From positions 46,150-110,149 of the forward strand of contig KN817640.1 in assembly GCA_000827495.1 (NCBI GenBank): 64,000 bases of DNA, given 5' to 3'. The stretch is from Hypholoma sublateritium FD-334 SS-4 (lineage: Eukaryota; Basidiomycota; Agaricomycetes; Agaricales; Strophariaceae). Below, piece by piece: positions 1-11,436 of the stretch. The notes beneath the pieces were generated by a model. That model was not told the DNA's origin, searched no databases, and was given only the letters and a program-made list of their open reading frames with translations. Every line of letters starts with the position of its first letter. The first letter of the stretch is position 1. Position numbers and translations under genes: made by a program.

Positions 1-263
1 TGATCAGCACAGCCCGTCGCTGATGTGAAGCATGATTCCTCGCACCTGGAAAGCTTCAGAGTCCATATTGGTCGTAAAGGAATGCTTTTTGTCCATGGAC
101 TCACTCATAGGGCTAATCGATTTACGACCCGGCGATTGATCATACGACTGCGAATTAGCTTCCGCCAGCACTTTCTCCAGTAATTCTCGCATAGGATTTC
201 TGCTCAAATAGCCGTGTGTGTGGGGGGGGAACAGGTGTGAACCGACCTCACATTTTCTAAATC

Positions 264-1871
264 ATGGAATCTGAGTTCCTCGATATCAAAGGAACGATCG
301 TAACGAAGGCGTTTGGCCAGGCGTATACAAAGACCCTGCATCGGAACTCCTCGCTTTCCGTCTTGGAGCCTAAATACGTCCTGCTGCCGGAGGCCTACAC
401 CGATATCCCGCCCATCCTCGAGTACGCCAAGGCCCAGCATCCGCCGTTGGAAGTCGCGGTGAAAGGCGGCGGCGCACACTCGTCCACCTGGGCGAGCTCT
501 CAGGGCGGCATCGTGGTCGACCTGGCCAAATTGAATAGTGTGCGCGTTTCAGAAGACAGATCAAGCGTCGTCGTCCAAGGCGGAGCCATATGGGAAGACG
601 TGTACTCTGTATGTCAGAAAGCACGCATTGATGTCGTAGGAGGACCCTTCTGGTTCGTCGGCGTCGGCGGCTATCTCACGGGCGGAGGATACAGCCCATT
701 CACTCCCCAGCGCGGGTTGGCTATTGACAACATACTGGCTGCGACCGTGATATTGGCTGATGGGAGGATAGTCAAGACAAGCGCGACAAAGGAGCCCGAA
801 TTGTTCTGGGCGATCCGCGGTAAGATGTATTGGTGAAGTCGACTATATTCAATGCTAACATTGTTCGCAGGCGGAGGAAACCAGTTTGGCATTGTTGTTG
901 AGTTTGTTTTGAAGGCGTTTCCAACAGCTGGTCCATTTACAGTTGGGATTTTGGCATATCCTGGGAGTGAGATTGAAAATGTCTTGAAGGTTGTCCAGGT
1001 ATGACTACGTAGAGACTGTTGTGAAACGAGAATAATAACAGCTTCCCCAGGAATGGAAATCGACTTACACTGCGCGAGAAAAGCTGAACATCACCTTCGC
1101 TCGACCAGGCCCACATTTCAAGGCATGTTGTCTTACCTTTAAACAATTCTTTTGTTCTTGACTTCCCGCAGCCAACAGTGACTATCCTACCCTGGGTCTC
1201 GGAGGACGCCTCCGGGCGCTCCAGCAATGTTCTCGCGCCGTTCCGCGAACTCGGTCCAGTGGTGGACACTTGCAAAGCCGTCCCTGATATGCTGGCTGTT
1301 TCCCACAGCCTCGACGCTCTGTTCGCAGTTGCACCCCCCCGTTTGATCATCCGCGGTGCGCTGGTTGCCGACTTGTGGACAGACATGATCCTTGGCCTCT
1401 GGACCAAATGGTCTGCCTTCACCGAAGAGAACCCCGACGCTAAGTCGACGACGGTTCTCTGGGAGCTTAGCGGCGCAGACAAAATTGCTGCTGTACCCAC
1501 CGACAAGACAGCTTTCCATGCGCGCACTCCGCACTACTGGGTAGCAATCCAGGGACGGTGAGTGATAAAGTTCCCAGTACATGGTATGCATGGTTCATCC
1601 TGGAACCTCTAGATCCGCCACTGAAGAATCGGTCCCAGTCATGCGCTCTTTCGTCTCAAGCGCAACGTCGTACGTGGGGCAGAAGAATCGCGAAAAGACA
1701 GGGAAAGACGCCGGGTTCTTCATCAATTTCGCGCAGGGCGATGAACCGATCGCGAAGGTCTTTGGAGCCAACCTGCCGCACCTTCGGAAGCTCAAGGCGA
1801 AGTACGACCCGAAGAAGTTCTGGAGCAAGGGCTGTGTCATTGATCCAGATTTCCATGTTGCCAGGAATTAG
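264..1871 (+). CDS. FAD-binding PCMH/BBE-type oxidoreductase
   Basis: A flavin-dependent oxidase/dehydrogenase of the berberine-bridge / 6-hydroxynicotine-oxidase superfamily; substrate unknown. Five exons join in frame: 264-819, 871-998, 1051-1122, 1172-1557 and 1613-1871 (about 488 aa). The PCMH FAD fold shows VVVQGGAIWEDVY, then VGVGGYLTGGG and AIRGGGNQFGIVVEF across the first intron. The C-terminus carries the BBE-type LKAKYDPKKFW segment. No signal peptide is seen, so it is probably intracellular. Intron 3 (1123-1171) has a GC-AG border; the frame closes only if GCATGT is used as donor. The usual FAD-linking GGGH is GGGAHSSTWASS here, with an alanine before the His, and no Cys lies at the second covalent site, so FAD attachment may be atypical. 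It converges on the SDR gene downstream. The family is sure; the exact reaction is not. Confidence 0.9.
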
Positions 1872-2539
1872 GTCGAGAAGTTCGGGATATAATGAGCCTG
1901 AAGCAAGATACGGAGCAATCAAAATACGCTGTATGCCCAATTAATGTACTCAATTACATAATGACCTGAAGAGTAAAACGTAGCCCAAATTATTAACTGA
2001 CGAGCACAGAGCTAGGCGCACCAGGTATATACCCACTGTCCTGAGTGTACGCCTCAAACAGTTACCTCGTTCGAAGTTCGAATTCTCCGGCTTCCTTCTC
2101 GGCGAACGCACCAACGACGTGGGCCGCTGAACACAATAGTACCCGAACAGTGACCAGCACATCGGAAGAACATCGGGAAGTTTGGTCGCATTTTCGGCCA
2201 CCCATGCGCTCGAGCGATTCAGGAGGGAGTAATCGCGCAGAATGATCGTAGATCAGGAGAAGATTGAGAAAGAACCTTCGTTGTTATTGAACGATGAACA
2301 TTGGAAGTTGGTTGGAAGCAAAGGTGGCGACGTGGACGTGTTCTTACCGATGGGGCCCGGCAGAATCCGCGGGGACATACCGCCGCGGCCCGCCGTCGGC
2401 AAACCATTTTGGTTTTTTGCTTCAAAGCGGCCTACATACATAAACGCGAGGATTCTCGCCGTTTCGTGAACCATGTGCATGATATGCTATTGAAAGGCAG
2501 GTGCGTATACTGTTAACTTACCGGCCCACATATATTGCC
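1872..2539. other. Intergenic, convergent 3' ends
   Basis: This 668-nt space lies between the stop codons of the FAD oxidoreductase and the SDR. It should hold both 3' UTRs. Short open frames (for example 2242-2469 on the plus strand) show no recognisable protein and no splice continuity. Nothing else is seen. Confidence 0.6.
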
Positions 2540-3934
2540 TAAACCTTTGCGACTTGCTCCTCTAACCATTTCCAGAGCTCGCCAGCAAGGACTGAATCCA
2601 GGCCAACCTTATTTCCAGCCCCAATTCGTGCCCAAGGGATGAGATACTTGATAGTATAAGCACATCAGTATTTACGACCTGGGATACATCATGGAGCGCA
2701 CCTTTCCATTCAGCGCAATGCCTTCAGACGAAGTACCCGCCCATAGCTGAGTTATCGCACCGTACGCAGGTGTATATAAAATTAATTCCTGAATGCATAG
2801 GCATGGTGTTATTACACTTGATCAAAGCTGGGACTGGAAAACTCACCAGGAGCCTAGCCTCAATCCTGGAGAGATTGCGCTTGAGCTCGGAATTGATATT
2901 GCCAGGGTTCAATGAAGTAGAAATGATGCCTTCGTCTCCAAATCTCCGCGCTAACTCATTCGCAAATAATACGTTTCCCTGTATATAATCAGCTTAACAT
3001 ATTCTCTGGATGCGCAGATTGTTGTGCTGACGAATGTTGCGAATAGACTTACGAGTTTACTCTGGCAATAGAGCATTGTCTGCCCTTTCTTCTTCCGTGC
3101 TCGCCCGTCGCTCAAGGTGCTGAAGTCTATGCTTCTGGCAAGCAGCGACATTGATGACGATGTATTTACTACGCGTGCTTTCTTGTCTGGACTAGATTTG
3201 GCGCCAGCAAGTAGAGCCGGAATGAGGAGCTCGGTGAAGTAGAAGTGGCCCAGGACATTAGTCCCGAACGTGAGGTCGTATCCCTGCGCTGTAAGTTGGT
3301 TGATGGGAGGAAACATGACGCCACTGCAAAACATTGCAGTTTAGAAAAGAAAAGTAAGACGATATGAATACGCGTGAAGCAAGGCACGTACGCGTTATTG
3401 AAGAGAATATGCAACTCCTTTTCTTTTCCCAAGAATTCTTCCGCCGCGGATTTCACAGACGTTAAGTCGGCGAGGTCCAGACAGAGGAATATGGCGTCTT
3501 TCCCCGTTTCTGTCTTCAACTCTTTGATGGCCTCCACTGCTTTATCTGCGTTCCGGGACGCGATGTATACTTTCGCATTGTGTTCCAGGAGTTCCTAAAT
3601 AGCAGCAGGACGGAATTAGTCTCCAAATCTACGCCACATAAAGGTTAATGGTTCAGATAGGACGCAGTACGGAGCTTTATCGACCATAATTACGCCCCTT
3701 GCTGAACCACCAAAACCACTTCAGGGAAGCTCACCTTAGCTGTAGCTCTTCCGATGCCTACGCTCAAGACCCACGTAAGCCCTCAATCACTCGAACCATG
3801 GAATTCCGACAGAGCATACCAGTATTGGCCCCAGTCACGATAACGACTTTGCCTGCGAGGTCCGGGATATCGCCAGCAGAAAAATGGCTGCTGGGAGGAA
3901 ACGATTCTGTCCAAAGCGAGTAGAGAAGCCCCAT
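2540..3934 (-). CDS. Short-chain dehydrogenase/reductase (retinol-dehydrogenase-like)
   Basis: An NAD(P)-dependent SDR. Spliced on the minus strand it starts [16 protein letters not shown], then [20 protein letters not shown] followed after a short intron by GIGRATAK, giving the TGANTGIG cofactor motif. Further motifs are [16 protein letters not shown] followed by GVM (the NNAG motif split by an intron), [12 protein letters not shown], the catalytic-type VVNTSSS serine, and YCQSK, which is the YxxxK pair. [10 protein letters not shown] matches the PG motif, and the protein ends [12 protein letters not shown] at the stop at 2540-2542. The length, about 320 aa, fits light-chain (wwtR/retinol-dehydrogenase-like) fungal SDRs. 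The hydrophobic N-terminus may act as a membrane anchor. The substrate cannot be told. It lies tail to tail with the FAD oxidoreductase, but opposite orientation gives no evidence for co-transcription. Confidence 0.9.
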
Positions 3935-5598
3935 CGTTGGTTTGGCACAGCTCCTCTGATCAGTAGTCGAGTGTGGCGGTCAAGTTGCGTCGCATGTTGC
4001 CCTACGGCACCAGGGAAAATATACAAGCTTGCCATATTGGCTCTCAAGGTTTGTTGCACGCGTAAAACATACTTTCTCGGCCCATAACCTACCCGGGCCG
4101 GCCAACTACTCGGCAGCTTTCGGCATTCCCGACACTGCCTCAATCTATTCTTAGATGCTTGTACTTACTTATGTATCTGCCCACAAGTACTTGGTGATAA
4201 CTTCAAGTATAAAACCGTCATAAAATTGTACATAAAAGCAATCGCAATTAGACGTCGGGAATGTACTTTTTATTGATATTGATTTATTCTCCTTCGGAGA
4301 ATAGTAAATGCTTTTACTGCTCTCTTTCGCATCTATAATTTAGACAGCATAACGACTCCAGCAACATTGAAATGGATGAACAGTGACTGCCCGCCATGGC
4401 GTGAGAGCGAAGGAACTGACGAGACCGCTGCAGAAGAAGTAGAAGGCGTATCGCCTGATTAAGGACATGCAACTCTTGTGTAATACTTGCTAATAGAACC
4501 ATCATCAACATGAAAATTCACGCTCCCGTGATAATGAATACCAGCCGCAATTTCACAGTTGCTGTTTAGCTTTACTTCCTGAATTTTTTTGTGAGGAGTA
4601 TGCTTGCGCCATTAACTGATATATTTGCATTTGAGTTGGCATTAAAATATTCCTTAAGGCGTACTTCTACGTGTGCACAGAAAGCGCCGCGCTTCAGTGA
4701 TTTGAAGTATTTTTGTCGCCACTGATATAACTGCTGTTGATACCCTTTGTGATTTGCAGATCGCTTTCCCAGTGACCGAGGCGCTCCGCTAACCCCACCT
4801 CCGCCCCGACGCTGCCGGGTGCGTCATGAGTGCGTCGATTTTCATAGATTAGAATGTGATGATATCGCTCGCGACCGCGCACCCGCGGTGGCTTTGAGCA
4901 GCCGTAAGTGACCCTGAGCGTCCTGCTCCCGCCCGTAGAAGTGAGGACAGCGGCGTTCGGGTGGTTTATTATCTTTCGTGTAGCCTCGCCTGTGACGGAC
5001 AAAGTCTCGATTTACGTCTTCCAACATGTCCCTAATGCACGAGTTCGCTCCTGCTGGCTACCTTTCGTCACGTAGAACACTTATCGCGTCAAGGAGGGTC
5101 AAGGAGCTCTGCTCGATACTCCAGATTCGGCGCGTCATCACGCTAAATTTAGACAGACACCGAGCACGAGGGTGCGGCTATTTTCGCCTTTGCTCGGTTC
5201 TTCTTCGACCCCTCCAGCGCGGTTCTTCGTTGTGCTACGGTCTACCTCTCCCCGCCGCAAATCTGCTTTCACACAGGCGCAACAACCCGTAAATCTCCAT
5301 ATTTCACTGCTGTGGTCGATACCATAAGCAGGAGGTACCAGGTGGACCCAATTATTTGGTGCGTCGCTGCACAGCATTGTAACTGGTGCTGGCGTTCTGG
5401 GCGCTCACGGGAAGGCTGCAGTATACGGGACAGAGTATCCTAGGCCTGTACGGTTTCTCTTTCTATTTGACGACCCACGAACTACGACGACACTCAACGA
5501 CGGAGGGGCCACCTCGTGCCGCCTACGATTCGCAACGAATAACGAGAGTTGATTGAGGATTGACCACCGACATTAACCAAACAAAAACGCTACCTAAC
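3935..5598. other. Divergent intergenic / promoter region
   Basis: This 1.66-kb space lies between the divergently transcribed SDR and PH-domain genes. The left half is AT-rich and the right half (from about 4780) is GC-richer with CT-rich blocks, as expected of a promoter and leader for the gene starting at 5599. Open frames such as 4694-5002 (-) and 5026-5292 (+) have no recognisable domains. No RNA gene or repeat is recognised. Confidence 0.5.
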
Positions 5599-8500
5599 AT
5601 GTCAACGACGGTGGACACACTGGACCCTCGCGCAGCTGGAGAAGCGCTCACCGGTGCGGTCAAGTGGGACGACGCGGGTGAAGTGGTGAGTTCTCTTCGC
5701 TTCCTCGCTTATCGGCGAGCATGTACTACGCCGGCGGACACGTTTTACTTGCACGGGCAACGAGGCTGAGCTCCATGGGCGGTATGCGTCGAGCCGTGGG
5801 CGCCCCATCGCCGTCGTGGCCTCATTTTCTCGTTCGTACTCGTTGCCGTGCTTGTGGAGGGCGATTTTGCAAGGTTCTTACTTGCCCACTCGCACTCGTG
5901 ACAAAAAGCCCCCGTATGGCCTACTACGCTCGGATCACATTTCATTCTTTGTCTTGCTCTGACGTCTACTCGCTCTAGGCTCCAGCGCCACCATCTCGCC
6001 GCCCGCATGCACTCGCACAAAAAATGGGACGTCTGGGTCTAGCACTGCGGATTCCACGCTCCCGCACGCCAGATCCTGTAGCCCCATATACACCCGGTAG
6101 CGCCGCATATACTCACCACCGTGCAGTATCGCACGGCACGCCTGAAACTCTGATGTACGAGGGCAGAGAGGGAGGCGCGGTACCACCTCGCAGCCCGTAC
6201 CAATCCGGCGGGGACGGCGCGCGGCATGCGTCGCAGCCCCACCTATTCGGGGCACTTCGGAGACGCACCGACGAAGAATACGAGGCGGACGAAGGCGAAG
6301 AGTGTTCGGATGAGGACACGGAGTGCTCAGACAACGAAGACGAGGCGGCCAACGCCGGTACCTCCGGCCCGTCAGGCCTGCGGGCGGGAGGTGTCATTGT
6401 CTCAGCCGGCGGCGATCTCGATCAGGCCTCATTGTGTACTGCGCAGAGACATCCGCTGCTAGGGGATATGGCTCTGCTTCGCACAACGACGGCGACGAAA
6501 ACATCACCAACAAGGACGTCGACGATAGTAGCGAAAATCCGGACAGAGACGACGCCCGGGATGATCGTGATTGAAGACGAGCACGGCGGGGGCGGGTGGC
6601 ACAAACACAGCCCGCCGCAGCTCGCGAAGGCCGTGTCTGATGGCGCTGGCGCCTGCTCTATAAACACACCAACAGAAACATCATCAACACCGTCATCAAA
6701 CACCACGCACCCCATACCGGGGATCACGCTCACCGTGCCTTCGCACGCGCCGCGCGTGAAACCCACTCTTGCGCACCGTTTCTCGGCCACTGCCCCACAC
6801 GTCGAATTGCGCGCGCCGCCGCTGCCCGTGCGCGGACTACCTGCGGCCGTGCCACTCTCGCGCAGTATCTCGCTTGGAACTTCGTCCGGCTATGGATATG
6901 GCACTGCCCATGGAGAGAGAAACGCGGATGCTGTTCCGGATGTCCCCGCGGACTCGGAGCGCGTGCGCCGCCGTATAGAAAGGAAGAGGCTGAGCGCCAT
7001 GCCAGCCTTGCCACGTTGGGGTATAGCAGATTCGGAAGATTGGGGTATAGCAGATTCGGAAGAGGCGGGCGTGGAGGAAGGGGAGGAAGAAGATGAGGAG
7101 GAAGGCGAAGGCGACGAGGAAGGAGAAGGTGGAGACGAAGGCGAAGGTGCAAGTTTCAGCAGCCATGGGTCAGGCGCGACGGACTTGGAGAGCCCGCAGG
7201 GTGGGGAAACCGTGAGCACGGACGCGGAGACGGACACAGACGAGCGCGATGAGGACCTGCGCGACACTGATTTCAATGGGGAACTGGAATCCGACGCCGC
7301 GCCCGCGGGACGCAGTGAATCTCTGCTCGCCACAGACACAGACGCGGAGTACGCGTCCGAATACCATACCGCGCACTCGGCGCCGCCGTCGCCACTGCAA
7401 ACACCAGTGCCGCAGCCCGTGACACCCGCCTTCCTCGCTGCTGCGTCTTCCACACCGTCCGCAATGCAGGCGTACGCCACCGCGATGCACGCCGGGCAGA
7501 CCGCGCAAGCGGCACAGGTGCCTTCATCATCTGCAACGCCGCGCGCTACGCCCGCCCCAATCCCCGCCTTCCTCGCGGAACCACCCACACCACGCCGCGG
7601 GAAAGGCAAGGCGCGCCTGGGGCCTGTCGCCGCGGAGAGCGACTCAGCGTGGGAGGCGCGCCGCCGCACAGCTGACGCAGGACGCACGCCGATTGCCGAG
7701 CGCAGTGCGTTTGGCTTTACGAGCGTTGGCGCGCGCCGCGCGCCCCAGCGACCGCCTCTTCCAACGCAGCATCGCGCTCAGCCACCGTCTCCCGCGCGCA
7801 CACCGCGCCCCGGGGACCAGTTCCGCACGCCAGCGTTCCTTCGCGGTGCGAGCGCAGGCGTGCCGCCGGTGCCTGTGCTGCCGCCTGGCATGGCGCGTGC
7901 ACAGTCGTCCCACCATGGTGGCTCGTACGCTTTTGCGTCGCAGCCGGAAGCACGCGCGGCACCGAGCGTGCGCCCCGCGCTTTATGCGATGCACCGCGCT
8001 TCTCGCAGCCTTGTCGATGTCACCGCAGACGCAAGACGCGCTGCAGTGGTGCGTGCGGTGCAAGATGGCGAGGCGGCGGCAGAGGAGCACCGACGCTCGG
8101 CGTTCATTTCCCAGACGCATGGCAGCCCGACGCTGGCGGAAGTCGCCCGCGCGCTAGTGTTAGCGCGCGCCGTGGAAGTACGCGCGACGCTCGGGGATGC
8201 AAATAGCGATACCCGAGGCCGAGGCGCTGATGCAGAAGCAAGCTCGGGGACCGGGCATATCTTCGGGGATCCCCGAAGGGGTGCCAGGGCGGCGGCTGCG
8301 GGAGAGAAGCGCGAGACCGCGGGCGCTAAGCCGGCTAGAGAAGAACCCGGTCCAGCGCTGGGGGCGGAAGACGCGATTTATAACCCCCGCAGCAGCAATA
8401 CCACCAGCACTTCGATTTCCCTCGTCTCATCTACTGCTCCGTCTGCGGATGCAGCTTCACAGGAAGCGATGGGCAACACCCCGTCGGCGCCTATGTTCGC

Positions 8501-10647
8501 TCAGGGTGTGACCTTGAACCTTGTTGGCGACTCTGTCTACCATGGTACAGGGCAGGTCGAGCTGAGCATGCGCACGAGCATGGCACCGCCGTACGATGCA
8601 CTCGCATATCCGCTGCGTCGCCGTCGCTCGCTGCCGTCGTTCTCTGCACCAGACGCTGCCCCACCCCCATACCCAGCGCTCGAGATGGAGGGTCTCGCTG
8701 GAGCACCCAGCGGCAGTCTGTGGAGCACGCGCGCAGATACATCGCACGACGCAACCCATGACTCGGACGACGAGCACCACGACCCACACGACATCCTCGG
8801 CGCCGCGAACACACATCCCGATGCGCACCTCATCGGGCGCCCCACCGCGACGTCCGCTTTCAGCTCCGCCCGCGCGGCTCCGATTGCACCCCGCGACGAC
8901 GAGGGGCGCGAAACACTCCCTCCATATTCGAACGCGGTGTACCTCCGCGCGGAAATGCCCCGGAAAGCTGAGTTCGCAGCGCCGGGCGTGCCCGCGAAGG
9001 ACCGCAAGTGGCGCCGGGTCGTCATCGTGCTCGAGGGTACCGCTCTGCGGATTTATCGCGCGCATGCGGGGGGGAGCACCGCCGCACGGCTTGGCGCGTG
9101 GTGGGAGAATACGGTGGGCGCGGGTGACCGCGGTGCGACCGCGCCGACGAAGACGGCGGCGTTTGCGCACGGTGGCAGTGGCGTTGTGCGACTCGATGCG
9201 GGAGCGAGCAGGCTGAGCGGCGAGGGCCGCGCGGGAAGGCCGGATGTGGACCCGCTAAGTCAGACAGCGCGCGCGGCTGAACGCGAGCAGGAGGCGCGTG
9301 CTGATATCGAGCGTGAGGCCGCGCGCGCGCGCAAGCGTAGTGAGGTGGGTGGGGACGGACCACCGGTCCTTGAGCGCTCGAGCCCCGCGCAGAGCCCGGC
9401 GCGGAGCACGTTCACGCCGACGCAGAGCACATTCACGCCGACGCATAGGCACACCCGAAGCATGCCGCACGCAGGCCCGCCGGAGGACGCACCGCCAAGT
9501 ACTCCAGGGATGCCGAGGCGCAACCCGCTGTCGCTCGCCGTACACTTGCTCAAGCCTGCATCGACATCGTCCGCGTCGCTCTCGCCAGCGTCCGCGCGCA
9601 GGGGCCATAGCCGCGCACGCAGCGACGCACCACCGCGGAGCGCGAGTCCGGATAGCCAAAGCCACAGCGCCGCGCCCAAGAATAGTAGTCAGTCGCACTC
9701 GCCAGCCCACAGTCACCGGCACAGCAGCAGCCACAGCCACAGCCCTGCGCCTGCCCACGGTCTCAGCGCGATGCACGCGCTTGCGTCGGGGAGTGTCGCG
9801 CTGCTCAGTCTCGGTCTTGCACGATCGCGTGCTGGGTCGCCTGCGCGGTCTCACTCGCGCGCAGACTCACTCGCGGATGAGGCTAGCTCTACACGGCGCT
9901 CTCACTCACGGTCACGGTCGCGCTCGCCTTCACGCACACTTACGACACCATCGACGTCTGTGTACGAGCGCTCGCGGCCGGGAACGCCTGTGCCAGGTTC
10001 GGGCTCGTCGACGCTTGGGTCTGGATCTTCTGTTGTGTCTGCGACCGCAGTGGATACCGCAAGAAAAAGTACGGGGAAAACGATGGACAAGGGCAAAGTA
10101 AAAGCGCGTGTGCCGGCCGACGACCGTCCAGACCCGACCGACTTGCTACACGAGTACACGATGCAGTACGCGGAGAGCGGACTCGGCGCGGACTACTTCA
10201 AACGGCGTAATGTGATTCGCGTGCGCGTCGAGGGCGAGCAGTTCCTCCTGCAGGCGGACGGCGTCGAGATGGTTGTCGAGTGGATCGAGGTCCGTCTTCT
10301 CTGCAATTCAATTTCCTGTTTAATGTACTGACTCGCGTTTCGGTTCGCAGGCTCTGCAGGCAGCAGCGAATATCGCTCTGGACCTTGACGTACGGCCAAT
10401 GCCGCGCGGGCCGATCTTCCCTCGGTGCGCCTCTCCTTTTACCTTGCACACCTCCCGCTAATACTAATTGAGCAGACGACGACGACGACGACGCGTGGCC
10501 GTTGCTACTAATGGCACTGCTTTAGGCACAACCGCTTCAGCCCATGCAGGGGCCTCCGGGTCGACAAGCGGTGCTGTGTCGCCGACGGGGCAGACGCCGG
10601 TGTCGGCGACATTCCTCGCAGCGCCGCTCGCTCGTGTGCGGCGGTGA
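5599..10647 (+). CDS. Giant low-complexity protein with C-terminal PH domain
   Basis: Four exons in frame: 5599-5685, 5979-10289, 10351-10424 and 10476-10647 (about 1546 aa). The first exon encodes [20 protein letters not shown] and joins across a 293-nt intron to the huge second exon. About the first 1,000 residues are disordered: acidic runs ([20 protein letters not shown] near 7070-7150), Ser/Pro/Ala-rich blocks, and near the end Ser-His and RSRSRS tracts. A PH-like fold is visible in halves: [20 protein letters not shown] and [12 protein letters not shown] around 8960-9060, then [20 protein letters not shown] and [13 protein letters not shown] after a long disordered insertion. PH domains bind phosphoinositides or proteins at membranes, so a cortical or membrane adaptor role is inferred. 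The insertion splitting the PH domain is unusual. The last exon opens with a CGA repeat coding poly-Arg. No closer orthologue is recognised. Confidence 0.85.
7017..7064 (+). repeat. Exact 24-bp tandem duplication in the PH-protein gene
   Basis: Units 7017-7040 and 7041-7064 repeat in frame and encode two copies of WGIADSED/E. The near-perfect identity suggests a recent slippage or duplication in a disordered acidic region. Confidence 0.9.
9405..9446 (+). repeat. 21-bp tandem duplication (STFTPTQ/H)
   Basis: Two 21-bp units, 9405-9425 and 9426-9446, differ at two bases and encode STFTPTQ and STFTPTH inside the insertion that splits the PH domain. It is a second in-frame expansion in the same gene. 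Confidence 0.85.
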
Positions 10648-11436
10648 TTTGTGCTCAATGCTAACCTACCACCGTCGCATGAGTTGCTGTTATGACCCAA
10701 CAGCGCTCTCGATGTGCACTGATTTCTTTTTTTCCCCTTCATTTCTATTCTGCTCTGCTTTGTACACGATCTACATCTACATCTCTCAACGGCTAGGATC
10801 AGCGTATACACGTATTTAGACTGTATCCCATATCTCCCCTCGTCGACAGCATTACATACTATCATCTCATTGCTTTTACATCATTTTCATTACAGCAACG
10901 ATCGCGCTACTTCCAAGCCGCTAAATCCTTTCGTAAATTATGGACATGCACCCGCTAGTGGCAGCAGTCTTTCATGACGACTATTAAGTACCATAAACTT
11001 CTAGTGTGCAAGGCAGAATAAATTTACATTAACATTCATTCGGCAATCGACATGCCAAGCTGAACGAGCGTAAATGCAGAAAATCACTGAGATCCCGATG
11101 GATGAGATTACGAGAGTGGCATCCGTCAATGTTCCCTGATAGTATCACTTCTTACTAAGTGCTGGAGTTACTTATGTAGTATTCCAGTGGTTTTGACGTG
11201 AACAATGTGTGATATAAAATGAGATGTACATATGTACTGAAGTCCAAATGCACTCTTCCACCCATCTATTCGGCTTGTTATTCCGAATGGAAGGTCTAAA
11301 ACATGCAGCCATGCTCGAGGGCGCGTTGCGACCCAAATAAAAATCGTGTACTTTTCATATCCGTCGTGTAGTCATAGACAGGATGCATACCAGCTGGCGG
11401 TGCGTAATATCATCAAAGCCGCCAGCATCTAGCATG
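10648..11436. other. Intergenic, convergent 3' ends
   Basis: This 789-nt AT-rich space lies between the ends of the PH-domain gene and the MFS gene. It begins with a T-rich stretch consistent with a 3' UTR. No gene, RNA or repeat is recognised. Confidence 0.6.

Noticed and set aside
4..207. 67-codon ORF on the minus strand at the left edge
   Set aside because: It has no recognisable motif, no clear splice partners, and a window edge prevents judging the context.
6113..9854. Several long minus-strand ORFs opposite the PH-domain gene
   Set aside because: They mirror the GC-rich codons of the plus-strand exon, which is supported by splicing and the PH motifs.
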